Assembly (NCBI RefSeq): GCF_011752045.1
Contig: NZ_JAAKXW010000003.1
Location: forward strand, 496,001-560,000
DNA from: Microbacterium hydrocarbonoxydans
GTDB lineage: Bacteria > Actinomycetota > Actinomycetes > Actinomycetales > Microbacteriaceae
Length of the DNA stretch: 64,000 nucleotides
Reading direction: 5' to 3'
The notes under the pieces were generated by a model. That model ran no database searches, was not told the DNA's origin, and was given only the letters and a program-made list of their open reading frames with translations. Position 1 is the stretch's first letter, and the number at the start of each line of letters is the position of its first letter. Below, piece after piece: positions 6,963 through 18,944 of this stretch. The translations under genes and the position numbers were made by a program.

Positions 6963-8792
6963 ATGACGCGGAGCAATCGCATCAGGCGGATGATCGCATC
7001 GGATGCAGCGGGCGCGATCGCCCTGGTGATGGCGACGGCCGTGGCGCTGCTGTGGGCGAACCTCGCGCCGGCCGGCTACGACGCGTTCTGGCACACGCCC
7101 GTCAGCATCGCCGTCGGAGACGCGCGCCTGGAGCTGAGCCTGCTGCACTGGATCAACGACGGCGTGATGACCATCTTCTTCTTCCTCGTCAGCCTCGAGG
7201 TGAAGAAGGAGTTCGTCCTCGGCGAGCTGCACGACTGGCGCCACGCGAGCGTGTCGGTGCTGATGGCGGCATTCGGGATGCTCGTTCCCGCCCTCCTGTT
7301 CGTCCTGATCACCTGGAACTCCCCGTATGCGGCGGCATGGGGCGTCGTGATCTCGACGGACACGGCGTTCGTGCTCGGCCTTCTCGCCGTCTTCGGGCGC
7401 CTCGTCCCGCCGCAGCTGCGCGTGCTGCTTCTGGCGCTGGCCGTCGTCGACGACATCGGCGCCATCCTCGTGATCGCGTTCGTCTACACGGACGCGGTGG
7501 ACCTCGGCTGGGTCGCCGCAGCGCTGTGCGTGACGGCGGTCGTGTACGCGGCGCAGCGGATGCGGGTGTGGCGAGGAACGGTATATGTCGGACTCGGAAT
7601 CCTGCTCTGGGTGGCCGTGGTGAGCTCCGGCATCCACGCGAGCATCGCCGGCGTCGTCCTCGCACTGCTCCTCCCCGTGTTCCCGCCGCACCGCGAGCAC
7701 GTGGGCCGCACCGAGGACCTCGCCCAGGGATTCCGCCGCTCGCCGACGGCGGCGAAGGGGAAGGCCGCCGCCGAGGGCATCCTCAGCTCCATCTCCGTGA
7801 ACGACCGGCTCCAGCTCCAGCTCGCACGCACGGTGACCTATGTCGTCGTGCCGCTGTTCGCGCTGGCCAATGCGGGCGTCCGGATCACGCCCGAGTCGCT
7901 GGCGCACGCGTTCGGCTCGGTGCTCGCCTGGGGCATCGTGGTGAGCCTGGTCGGCGGAAAGCTCATCGGGATCCTCGTCGCGCCGCGGGTCGCCAGGCTC
8001 CTCCGCGTCGGTGCGGTGCCGCCCGGACTGAAGGGGAGGCACCTCCTCTCCGCGGCGCTGCTCAGCGGCATCGGGTTCACCATCTCCCTCCTCATCGTGA
8101 ACCTCGCGATCGACGATCCCGTCGCGCAGGCGGATGCCCGCATCGGCGTGCTCACCGGGTCGATACTCGCCGCAGTCCTGGGGGCCGTCGCGCTGGGCCT
8201 GACGACCCGCTTCGACGCCGCGCACCGCCCGGAGCGGACCGAGCTCACCCGTCCGGTCGATCCGGACAGGGACCACGTGCTCGGGTCGCCGGACGCCCCG
8301 CTCGTGCTCGTCGAGTACGGGACGTTCGGCGAGTACGACGACCTCGCCGCGGAGGACGTCGTCGCGAACGTGCGCGAGCGGTTCGGCGACGACCTCGCCT
8401 TCGTCTTCCGCTACCTCGCCCCCGGCAGCGACTTCGCCCCCGAGCGCACGCCGGAGGCGCTGGAGGCGGCATCCGCCCAGGACCCTGCGCTGTTCTGGGC
8501 GATGCGCACCGAGCTCAACCGCCTCAGCGAACGCGGTCCGCTCGACGACCAGCAGGTGCTCCAGGCCGCCGCCGCCGTGGGCGCCTCCCTGCCGCGGCTC
8601 GAAGAGGACCTCCGGCGCAGCACCTTCCACAACCGGGTCGACGAGGACTTCCAGGATGCCGACGCCATGGGCCTCACCACAGCGCCCACGTTCTTCGTGA
8701 ACGGCGTGGCCTACGCAGGTCCCCTCCAGGCGGGGGCGCTCATCGCCGCCCTCTCCGCCGTGCGTCCCGTCCCCGACCGGGAGGCATCGTGA
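6963..8792 (+). CDS. nhaA: Na+/H+ antiporter NhaA fused to a degenerate DsbA/thioredoxin-like domain
   Basis: 609 residues. Residues about 1-420 are NhaA: roughly 12 membrane segments with the paired aspartates in LAVVDDIGAILVIA, which exchange Na+ for H+ across the membrane, plus GIGFTISLLIVNLA near the end of the domain. Residues about 435-600 are a DsbA-like thioredoxin fold with the cis-Pro loop TTAPTFFVNG. The usual DFECPYC active site reads VEYGTFGEYDD, so both cysteines are lost and redox chemistry is unlikely. NhaA-thioredoxin fusions are known in actinobacteria. The ATG at 6963 is used; upstream in-frame codons lack a ribosome site. It is divergent from srmL. Confidence 0.92.
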   Translation: MTRSNRIRRMIASDAAGAIALVMATAVALLWANLAPAGYDAFWHTPVSIAVGDARLELSLLHWINDGVMTIFFFLVSLEVKKEFVLGELHDWRHASVSVLMAAFGMLVPALLFVLITWNSPYAAAWGVVISTDTAFVLGLLAVFGRLVPPQLRVLLLALAVVDDIGAILVIAFVYTDAVDLGWVAAALCVTAVVYAAQRMRVWRGTVYVGLGILLWVAVVSSGIHASIAGVVLALLLPVFPPHREHVGRTEDLAQGFRRSPTAAKGKAAAEGILSSISVNDRLQLQLARTVTYVVVPLFALANAGVRITPESLAHAFGSVLAWGIVVSLVGGKLIGILVAPRVARLLRVGAVPPGLKGRHLLSAALLSGIGFTISLLIVNLAIDDPVAQADARIGVLTGSILAAVLGAVALGLTTRFDAAHRPERTELTRPVDPDRDHVLGSPDAPLVLVEYGTFGEYDDLAAEDVVANVRERFGDDLAFVFRYLAPGSDFAPERTPEALEAASAQDPALFWAMRTELNRLSERGPLDDQQVLQAAAAVGASLPRLEEDLRRSTFHNRVDEDFQDADAMGLTTAPTFFVNGVAYAGPLQAGALIAALSAVRPVPDREAS

Positions 8793-8806
8793 ACCCCCGG
8801 GGGAAC

Positions 8807-8840
8807 GAAGAAGGCCCGGTCATCAGACCGGGCCTTCTTC
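8807..8840. terminator. Bidirectional terminator between nhaA and tRNA-Leu
   Basis: A perfect 14-bp stem (8807-8820 with 8827-8840, GAAGAAGGCCCGGT) has a 6-base loop and lies between converging transcription units. The flanking A- and T-rich arms give short U-rich ends in both directions. Confidence 0.85.
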
Positions 8841-8846
8841 TCGCTG

Positions 8847-8929
8847 TGCGCGAGGGGGGACTTGAACCCCCACGTCCATACGGACACTGGCACCTGAAGC
8901 CAGCGCGTCTACCATTCCGCCACTCGCGC
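8847..8929 (-). tRNA. tRNA-Leu (CAG)
   Basis: 83 bases with a 7-bp acceptor stem GCGCGAG/CTCGCGC, a D-arm GTGGCGGAATGGTAGACGC, a short class II variable arm, and a T-loop GTTCAAGTC. The anticodon loop TTCAGGT is closed by CTGGC/GCCAG, giving anticodon CAG (8894-8896). The long variable arm fits leucine. CCA is not encoded. Confidence 0.95.
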
Positions 8930-9256
8930 GAGCGTCTCGTTCCGAAGAACTCAACTCAGGGAGCCTATCACGCCATCGCGCCCTCTCAGAAACCGAGCCG
9001 AGCGTCATCTCAGGTGCGCGCTCCTGCCGCCTTCCACACAGGCAGGCGACCTCGACGCGCACTTCGCCGGCGCCCCGACATCCGGCCCCTCGCCCGGGTG
9101 CGCGCTCCTGCCGCCTTCGACCCAGGCGCGCGACATCAAGACGCACCTCACCCGGTCCTCCGCACCCCGCGAACACCGCAATCCCGCCACACGAGGGCGT
9201 TCACCCAGGTCACCTGGCTACGATGTACCCACCGGTCGGCATGCCAGAGGAGCCCA
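8930..9256. repeat. Intergenic region with imperfect tandem duplication
   Basis: No convincing gene lies here. A 22-base segment ggtgcgcgctcctgccgcct+tc occurs identically at 9013-9034 and 9097-9118, an 84-base period. About 30 further bases of each copy are similar (caggc.ggcgac.tc). The right end should hold the fhaA promoter; tacgat at 9219-9224 could be its -10. The repeat has no known function. Confidence 0.6.
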
Positions 9257-9982
9257 GTGGGACTACTTGACAGCTTTGAGAAGGGTCTCGAGCGCGCTGT
9301 GAACAGCGCCTTCGCGAAGACCTTCCGCAGCGGCATCCAGCCCGTGGAGATCGCCTCCGCCCTCCGGCGCGAGGCCGACACCAAGGCGGCTGTGGTGAGC
9401 CGCGACCGCATCATCGCCCCGAACAGCTATGTGGTGCGCCTCAGCGCCGACGACGCCGAGCGGATGCACGGACTCGGCGGCGCCCTCACCGATGAGCTGC
9501 ATGCGCTGCTGACCGCCCACGCCACGGCGCAGGGGTACAGCTTCGCCGGTCCGCTGGCGATCACGATCGAGGCCGACGAGAACGTCACCATCGGAACGGT
9601 GCGCGTCAGCTCCGGCACCGTCGAGGGCCGCGTCAGCTGGCAGGCCGTCGTCGACGTCGACGGACGCCGTCATTCGCTCACCCGCGCCCGCACTGTCATC
9701 GGCCGCGGATCGGATGCCGACATCACGATCGCGGACGCCGGTTCGAGCCGCAAGCACGTCGAGATCCTGTGGGACGGCGAGCGCGCCATGATGCGCGACC
9801 TCGGATCCACGAACGGCACGAAGGTGAACGGGCAGAAGGTGCGCGAGGCCGCGCTCCCCACCGACACCACGCTCACGATCGGCCGCACGGACCTGGTCTT
9901 CCGGATCGTCCCGGTCGCGACCCCGCAGCGCCCGGCCGGCCCGCACGACGATGACGCGACCCGCGCGTTCGGGGTGATCTGA
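9257..9982 (+). CDS. fhaA: FhaA-type FHA-domain protein (DUF3662 plus FHA)
   Basis: 241 residues. The N-terminal DUF3662 domain (about 1-125, GLLDSFEKGLERAVNSAFAK) is followed by a forkhead-associated domain (about 140-225). The FHA phosphothreonine-binding residues are visible: VIGRGSDADITI, SSRKHVEI and GSTNGTKVNG. FHA domains bind phosphothreonine, and FhaA in mycobacteria is a PknB target that acts on peptidoglycan synthesis. This copy lacks the long disordered linker of the mycobacterial protein. The GTG start has agaggag upstream. It is first in a tight operon with fhaB, pstP, rodA, pbpA, pknA and pknB. Confidence 0.93.
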   Translation: MGLLDSFEKGLERAVNSAFAKTFRSGIQPVEIASALRREADTKAAVVSRDRIIAPNSYVVRLSADDAERMHGLGGALTDELHALLTAHATAQGYSFAGPLAITIEADENVTIGTVRVSSGTVEGRVSWQAVVDVDGRRHSLTRARTVIGRGSDADITIADAGSSRKHVEILWDGERAMMRDLGSTNGTKVNGQKVREAALPTDTTLTIGRTDLVFRIVPVATPQRPAGPHDDDATRAFGVI

Positions 9983-10506
9983 TGAGCGAACTGGTGCTCC
10001 TGCTGCTGCGCGTCGGCTTCCTCGTGCTGCTGTGGTTCTTCGTGTTCGGCGTCGTCTACTCGCTGCGCGCCGACCTCTTCGGCGTGAAGGTGCGCAAGCT
10101 CCCCGCTGAGGCCGCGGCCGGCGCACCGGCATCCGCTCCCGCCGCCCCCGCCGCCCCCGCCGCGAAGCCGGCATCCTCGAGGCCAGCCAGCACCGGCCCC
10201 GCGACCATCGCGACCGCCAAGAGGCTCGTGATCACCTCCGGCCCCAAGGCCGGCCTCGAGCTCCCGCTCGCCGGCGAGTCCCTGACCATCGGACGCTCCA
10301 GCGAGTCGACCCTCGTCATCCGCGACGACTACACGTCGAGCCACCACGCGCGCCTGCTGCTGCGCGGCGACCGCTGGGCCATCCAGGACCTCGACTCCAC
10401 CAACGGCACCTACGTCGACGGGAAGAAGGTGACCGGCGGTCCCGTCGGCCTCACCCTCGGCTCGACGATCAAGGTGGGCGCCACGACCTTCGAGCTGAGA
10501 GCGTAA
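9982..10506 (+). CDS. fhaB: FhaB/FipA-type membrane FHA-domain protein
   Basis: 174 residues. One N-terminal membrane segment (LVLLLLRVGFLVLLWFFVFGVVYSL, about 4-28) is followed by an Ala/Pro linker and an FHA domain (about 80-174) with TIGRSSESTLVI, SSHHARL and DSTNGTYVDG. The family (FipA/FhaB in mycobacteria) is phosphorylated by PknA and binds FtsZ/FtsQ, linking kinase signalling to division. Its ATG overlaps the fhaA stop (TGATG), so translation is probably coupled. Confidence 0.93.
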   Translation: MSELVLLLLRVGFLVLLWFFVFGVVYSLRADLFGVKVRKLPAEAAAGAPASAPAAPAAPAAKPASSRPASTGPATIATAKRLVITSGPKAGLELPLAGESLTIGRSSESTLVIRDDYTSSHHARLLLRGDRWAIQDLDSTNGTYVDGKKVTGGPVGLTLGSTIKVGATTFELRA

Positions 10507-10519
10507 GGCCCGCGTCGGC

Positions 10520-11814
<1,295 letters not shown>

Positions 11815-11818
<4 letters not shown>

Positions 11819-13200
11819 GCGCCGACGTCGCCGCCGACACCAGCGTCATCAAGGCGCTGAAGAAGATCCGGATGCCGCAGACGCAGCGCAACCGGGAGTT
11901 CTGGCTCCTCCTCTTCGCGACCGTCATCAGCGGGGCCTCGCTGACGCTCGTGCAGCTCGGCGCGCTGGGACTCATCGACCCGATGATCCTGGCGATCGGC
12001 GGCGGACTCGCCGCACTCGCGTTCGCCTTGCACATCGTGCTGAGGGTGGTCGCCTCGGACGCCGACCCCTTCGTCCTGCCGATCGCCACCCTGCTCACCG
12101 GCCTCGGCATCGCGATGATCTACCGCATCGACATCGCCAAGTCCCTCACCGGCTGGGACGCGTACTCGACCAAGCAGCTCGCATGGACGGCGATCTCCCT
12201 CGCCGGCGCGATCGCACTGGTGATCATGCTCCGCAACTACCGGGTCCTGTTCCGCTACACGTACATCTTCGGCCTCTCCGGCATCCTGCTCCTGCTGCTG
12301 CCGTTCGTCCCCGGCCTGCGGATTCCCGACGCGAACGCGCAGGTGTGGGTGTCGCTGGGCGGCATGTTCGCCTTCCAGCCCGGCGAGCTCGCGAAGATCT
12401 GCCTCGCGATCTTCTTCGCCGGCTACCTCGTGCGCACGCGGGAGAGCCTCATGTCGGTCGGCACGAAGGTGCTCGGCATCACCTGGCCGCGCATGCGCGA
12501 GCTCGGGCCGGTGCTCGTGGTGTGGGCGATCTCGCTCGGCATCATCGTGATCCAGCGCGACCTCGGCACCGGAACCCTCATCTTCGGCATGTTCGTCGCG
12601 ATGCTCTACGTCGCCACCGGCAAGACCAGCTGGGTGCTCATCGGCCTGGCCCTCGTGGCGGCCGGCGTGGCCGTGGCCACGCAGATCCTCGACTACGTGC
12701 GCGGCCGCTTCACGAACTGGCTCTTCCTCTTCGATCCCGAGCAGGTGGACCCCGACGGCGCGGGCTACCAGCCGATGCAGGGCCTCTTCGGCCTCGCGCA
12801 CGGGGGTCTCATCGGCACCGGCTGGGGTCAGGGCCGCCCCGACGTGACCCCGCTCGCGCACAGCGACTACATCATCACGAGCCTGGGCGAGGAGATCGGC
12901 CTCATCGGCCTGTTCGCGATCCTCTGCCTCTACATGGTGTTCGTCAGCCGCGGAATGCGCATCGGCCTCGCCGGTCAGGACGACTTCGGCAAGCTGCTCG
13001 CCACCGGACTCTCGTTCACGATCGCACTGCAGGTGTTCATCATGGTCGGCGGCGTCACGCGCGTCATCCCGCTGACCGGCCTGACCACTCCGTTCCTCGC
13101 GGCCGGCGGGTCGTCGCTCATCGCCAACTGGCTGATCGTCGCCCTGCTGCTGCGCATCTCGGACGCGGTCCGCTCCCAGCCGAGGACGGTGATCGGATGA
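11815..13200 (+). CDS. rodA: SEDS-family peptidoglycan polymerase (RodA/FtsW type)
   Basis: 461 residues with about 10-12 membrane segments. SEDS signatures include FAFQPGELAKICLAIFFAGYL and a C-terminal GVTRVIPLTGLTTPFLAAGGSSLIANW. The family polymerises lipid II and pairs with a class B PBP, which here is the next gene. Operon position next to pstP and pbpA makes RodA (elongation) more likely than FtsW. The GTG overlaps the pstP stop (GTGA) and the stop overlaps the pbpA ATG (ATGA), so the group is translationally coupled. Confidence 0.93.
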
Positions 13201-14647
13201 CAAAAGAACTTCGCCGGCTCAGCGTCGTGATGCTGTTCATGTTCCTGTCGCTGTTCGCCGCGACCAGCTGGATCCAGGTCGTCGAGGCCGACAACCTCGC
13301 CCAGAACGGCGCCAACAAGCGCACGCGGCTGGACAGCTACGAGATCCAGCGCGGGTCGATCATCGTCGACGACGTGGCGATCGCCTCGTCCGTGCCCAGT
13401 GACGATCAGTACCGGTTCCAGCGGGTCTACACGGATGCCGCCCTCTGGGCACCCGTCACCGGCTGGTACAACGCGGCGCTGAACTCCCGCACCGGCATCG
13501 AGGAGGCGATGAACGCCGACCTCTCCGGCACGGGGTCGAACGCGTTCTTCGCGGAGATCGACCGTCTGCTCTCCGGCCAGCCGCAGCGCGGCTTCAGCGT
13601 GGAGCTCTCGCTGAACACGGCCGCCCAGCAGGCCGCGTACGAAGGGCTGCAGGGTCTCGAGGGCGCGGTCGTCGCCATCGAGCCGGCGACCGGCCGCATC
13701 CTCGCCATGGTCTCGACGCCCGGCTACGACACGAACCTCCTGGCCAGCCACGACGCGGATGCCGCGAACGCGGCGTTCGACGCGCTGGCGGACGACCCGA
13801 CCGACCCGCTGTTCAACCGCGCGATCGCCGGAGACCTCAACCCTCCCGGCTCGACGTTCAAGATCGTCGTCGCCGCGGCGGCCTTCGCCTCGGGAGAGTG
13901 GACGCCCGATTCTCAGCTGCCGAACCCCGCCCGCTACCAGCTGCCCGGCTCGGACAACACCGTGTCGAACGCGTCGGGCGGCACCTGCGGCGGCGGGGAC
14001 ACCGTGAGCATCGCCGATGCCGTACGGCTCAGCTGCAACATCCCGATGGCGGAGCTCGCCGTCGAGCTCGGCGACGAGGCGATCCGCGAGATGGCCGAGA
14101 AGTTCGGCTTCAACGAGAGCTTCCAGACGCCGCTCGCCTCCACCCCGTCCAGCTATCCGCGCGCGCTCGACGACCCGCAGACGGCCCTCACCGGATTCGG
14201 TCAGGGTCAGGTCACCGCGACCCCGCTGCAGATCGCCATGGTCGCTGCGGGTCTGGCGAACGACGGAGTCGTGATGAACCCCCGCCTGGTGGACACCGTG
14301 ATCGGAAACGACCTGTCGGTGATCCGGGCCCCGGAGGACACCGAGTTCGGCCGCGCCGTCGACGCCACGGTGGCCGACCAGGTCACGGCCGCCATGGTGG
14401 CGAGCGTCGCTGACGGAGCGGCGCAGGGTGCAAGAATAGACGGGGTCGACGTGGCCGGTAAGACCGGGACGGCTGAGAACGGAAACAAGCCATACACGCT
14501 GTGGTTCACCGGCTTCGCGCCGGCGAACGATCCCACGGTGGCGGTGGCGGTCCTCGTCGAAGACGGCGGTGGACAGGGGCAGTCCGGTAGCGGCGACACC
14601 ATCGCCGCTCCGATTGCGAAGAAGGTCATAGAGGCGGTGCTGGGCAG

Positions 14648-14651
<4 letters not shown>
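13197..14651 (+). CDS. pbpA: Class B penicillin-binding protein (PbpA)
   Basis: 484 residues. A short cytoplasmic N-terminus and one membrane anchor (VVMLFMFLSLFAATSWIQVV) precede a dimerisation region and a transpeptidase domain from about 155. The three catalytic motifs are present: Ser219-x-x-Lys222 in PPGSTFK, the SxN-type LSCN at about 278-281, and KTG in AGKTGTAE near residue 422. It cross-links peptidoglycan stem peptides outside the membrane, as the presumed partner of the RodA before it. Its ATG overlaps the rodA stop, and its TGA overlaps the pknA start. Confidence 0.95.
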
Positions 14652-16375
<1,724 letters not shown>

Positions 16376-16434
16376 AATAATCCGCGCCGTAGGCTGAGAG
16401 CAGTTTCATCAGGTCGTACCAGGGGGTCCCTTCC

Positions 16435-18129
16435 GTGTCCACAGAGCCACGCGTGCTCGCGGGTCGATACCGCGTCGACGAGCTCATCGGGCATGGGGGC
16501 ATGGCGAAGGTGTACCGCGGCTACGATCTGACGCTCGGACGCGCGGTGGCGATCAAGATCCTCGACCCGGAGCTCGCCCGCGACACCGCCTTCCGCACGC
16601 GCTTCCGGCTGGAGGCGCAGTCGGCCTCGCGGATGTCGCACCCGTCGATCGTGCGGGTGTACGACGCGGGCGATCCCTCCACGGCCGACAGCGGCTCGGA
16701 GGAGCCTCCCTACATCGTGATGGAGCTCATCAGCGGCACGCTGCTGAAGGACATCATCGCGTCAGGTCCGGTGCCGGTGGAGGATGCGGTCCGCTACGTC
16801 GACGGCATCCTTGAGGCGCTGGACTATTCGCACCGCGCCGGCGTCGTGCACCGCGACATCAAGCCGGGCAACGTGATGGTGACCGACAAGGGTCAGGTCA
16901 AGGTGATGGACTTCGGCATCGCCCGTGCCGTCTCCGACTCCTCGTCCACGGTCGCCGAGACCACCCAGATCATCGGCACCGCCGCCTACTTCTCGCCCGA
17001 GCAGGCCAAGGGCGAGCCGGTCGACGCCCGGGCCGATCTGTACTCCACGGGTGTGGTGCTCTACGAGCTCCTCACGGGGCGCCAGCCCTTCCGCGGCGAG
17101 TCCCCGGTGGCGGTCGCGTACCAGCACGTCAGCGAGACGCCGGTGCCGCCGACCGAGGTGAACGAGGCGTCCCCTCGTGCCCTCGACCCGATCGTGCTGC
17201 GGGCGCTCGCGAAGGACCCGTATCAGCGCTATCCCGATGCTGCGCACTTCCGCGCCGCACTCGACGCCGCCGTCGCCGGCCGCGCGCCGAGTCGCAAGGA
17301 GATCGGTGCGCTCACCAGCGAGCTCTACGGTCCGAGCCCGCGCCAGGCGCAGGAGACCGCGCGTTCGCTGCGCCAGCTCAGCACCGACACGACGATGGCG
17401 CGCACCCAGTCGGGACCGCCGGTCGCCTGGGTCTGGGCGGGCGTGGCCCTGCTCATCGTGCTGCTCGCCTCGATCCTGTTCTGGGTCGTCACCATCAGCA
17501 TGCGCCCGGACGTGCCGACGACAGCCCGCATCGTCCCCGACCTCGCAGGCGTCTCCGCCGAGCGCGCGCAGGAGGACCTGGGCGAGCTCGACCTCACCGC
17601 GAAGCTGGTGCTGGAACCGAGTTCCGAGATCGTGGAGGGCAACGTCATCCGCACCGACCCGGAGGCGGGTACGTCGCTGGAGGAGGGGGACTCGGTCACG
17701 ATCTACGTCTCATCCGGCAAGGAGACGGTGGTGGTGCCGACCCTGGAGGGCCTGTCGCTCGAAGCGGCGAAGGCGGCGCTGAAGGAGGCCGGGCTCGAAC
17801 CGGGCACGGTGATCCAGCGCAGCGACAAGAGCCTCGCCGCGGACACGGTGATGGAGGCCAGCGAGGAGGCCGACTCCGAGGTGGAACCCGGGACGGTCGT
17901 GAACCTCGTGGTCGCGAGCGGCAAGGTCACGCTGACCGACGTCACCGGCTGGACCCTGGACGCCGCGAAGGCGGAGGTCGAGAGCATCGGCCTCACGGCC
18001 GCGCCCGTCGAACTGCAGGACTGCACCGCGACCAGCCCGCCGACGATCGTGTCGATGTCGGCGGCGCCGGGAGATGTGCCCATCGGCTCGACGATCGAGC
18101 TGCGCTACTGCGCCGCCGCCGCCGGCTGA
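16435..18129 (+). CDS. pknB: PASTA-domain Ser/Thr protein kinase PknB
   Basis: 564 residues. The kinase domain (about 10-275) has LIGHGGMAKVYRG, VAIKILDPE, HRDIKPGNVMV, DFGIARAV and GTAAYFSPEQ. A membrane segment (AWVWAGVALLIVLLASILFWVVTI, about 325-350) is followed by three PASTA repeats starting near VPDLAGVSAERAQEDL, VPTLEGLSLEAAKAAL and LTDVTGWTLDAAKAEV. PASTA domains bind muropeptides or lipid II, so it should sense wall precursors and control growth. The GTG at 16435 is the chosen start, 59 bases after pknA. It is the last gene of the fha-pkn operon and converges on pabA. Confidence 0.95.
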   Translation: MSTEPRVLAGRYRVDELIGHGGMAKVYRGYDLTLGRAVAIKILDPELARDTAFRTRFRLEAQSASRMSHPSIVRVYDAGDPSTADSGSEEPPYIVMELISGTLLKDIIASGPVPVEDAVRYVDGILEALDYSHRAGVVHRDIKPGNVMVTDKGQVKVMDFGIARAVSDSSSTVAETTQIIGTAAYFSPEQAKGEPVDARADLYSTGVVLYELLTGRQPFRGESPVAVAYQHVSETPVPPTEVNEASPRALDPIVLRALAKDPYQRYPDAAHFRAALDAAVAGRAPSRKEIGALTSELYGPSPRQAQETARSLRQLSTDTTMARTQSGPPVAWVWAGVALLIVLLASILFWVVTISMRPDVPTTARIVPDLAGVSAERAQEDLGELDLTAKLVLEPSSEIVEGNVIRTDPEAGTSLEEGDSVTIYVSSGKETVVVPTLEGLSLEAAKAALKEAGLEPGTVIQRSDKSLAADTVMEASEEADSEVEPGTVVNLVVASGKVTLTDVTGWTLDAAKAEVESIGLTAAPVELQDCTATSPPTIVSMSAAPGDVPIGSTIELRYCAAAAG

Positions 18130-18132
18130 TCC

Positions 18133-18768
18133 TCAGCGCCCGCGCAGCGGATCGAGGTGCGCGGAGCGGGCGACGGCATCCGCGTCCCCGCAGATCGCGA
18201 GCCAGTTCGCGAGGAGCCGGTAACCGCCCTCGGTGAGCACGCTCTCGGGGTGGAACTGCACGCCGAGGATGGGCAGCTCGGCGTGTGCGAGCGCCATCAC
18301 GGTGCCGCCCTCCGCGCGCGCGGTGACCACGAGCTCGGCGGGCAGTGCGGAGGAGGCGAGGGCCAGCGAGTGGTAGCGGCCCACGTCGAAGGGGGAGCGG
18401 ATGCCGTCGAAGAGCGCCGAGCCGTCGTGGCCGACCGACGACACCATCCCGTGCATGAGCTCCGGGGCTTCGGTGACGGGGGCGCCGAAAGCCTCGCCGA
18501 TGGCCTGGTGACCGAGGCAGACGCCGAGCAGCGGCATCCGCCGCCGGGCCGCGATCCGCACGGCCTCGACGGACACCCCGGCGTCCTTCGGCCTCCCGGG
18601 GCCGGGGGAGAGCAGGAGGGCGTCGAACGCGGGGAGCAGGGCCTCGAGGCCGTCGGCGTCCGTCGCGTCCGATTCGATGAGCTCGACCTCGGCGCCGAGC
18701 TCGCGGAGGTACCCGACGAGGGTGTGCACGAAGCTGTCGTGGTTGTCCACGACGAGGACCCTGGTCAT
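18133..18768 (-). CDS. pabA: Aminodeoxychorismate/anthranilate synthase glutamine amidotransferase subunit
   Basis: 211 residues, class I glutamine amidotransferase. The catalytic triad is visible: nucleophile Cys in LLGVCLGHQAIGEAFG, and His and Glu in GVQFHPESVLTEGG. It releases ammonia from glutamine for chorismate amination in folate or tryptophan synthesis. The stand-alone gene beside pknB is the usual place for pabA-like genes in Microbacteriaceae; no trpE/pabB is nearby, so the pathway cannot be decided. The ATG overlaps the stop of the upstream small membrane protein (ATGA), which fixes the start. Confidence 0.9.
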   Translation of the reverse strand: MTRVLVVDNHDSFVHTLVGYLRELGAEVELIESDATDADGLEALLPAFDALLLSPGPGRPKDAGVSVEAVRIAARRRMPLLGVCLGHQAIGEAFGAPVTEAPELMHGMVSSVGHDGSALFDGIRSPFDVGRYHSLALASSALPAELVVTARAEGGTVMALAHAELPILGVQFHPESVLTEGGYRLLANWLAICGDADAVARSAHLDPLRGR

Positions 18769-18920
18769 TCGAGATCCACCTCGCCCGGCGTGACCAGCGG
18801 ACTCACCCAGGGGAAGACGTGGAAGAAGAGCCCGTAGAGCACTGCCGCGACGAGCGCAAGCAAGATGAGCAGCCGCACCCACCAGGGTCCGGGAAGCAGG
18901 CGCCAGAGCGCGGCGTACAT
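18765..18920 (-). CDS. Small single-pass membrane protein
   Basis: 51 residues, MYAALWRLLPGPWWVRLLIL, then a hydrophobic stretch to about residue 36 (LALVAAVLYGLFFHVFPWV) and a short acidic tail. It has ggagaac upstream and a 4-base stop/start overlap with pabA, which supports it as real. It sits between the sortase gene and pabA. Function is unknown; small proteins of this shape are common at this locus in related genomes, from memory. Confidence 0.75.
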   Translation of the reverse strand: MYAALWRLLPGPWWVRLLILLALVAAVLYGLFFHVFPWVSPLVTPGEVDLE

Positions 18921-18944
18921 CGTGTTCTCCTTCGTCGCTCGGGT

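Noticed and set aside
9013-9118. Repeated unit considered as a CRISPR array
   Set aside because: Only two copies occur, at an 84-base period with similar intervening DNA, and no cas genes are near.
7052-9982. A 976-codon plus-strand frame running through nhaA and fhaA
   Set aside because: The first part is an out-of-frame shadow of nhaA, then it runs through tRNA-Leu and the intergenic repeat. Only the end from the GTG at 9257 is real (fhaA).
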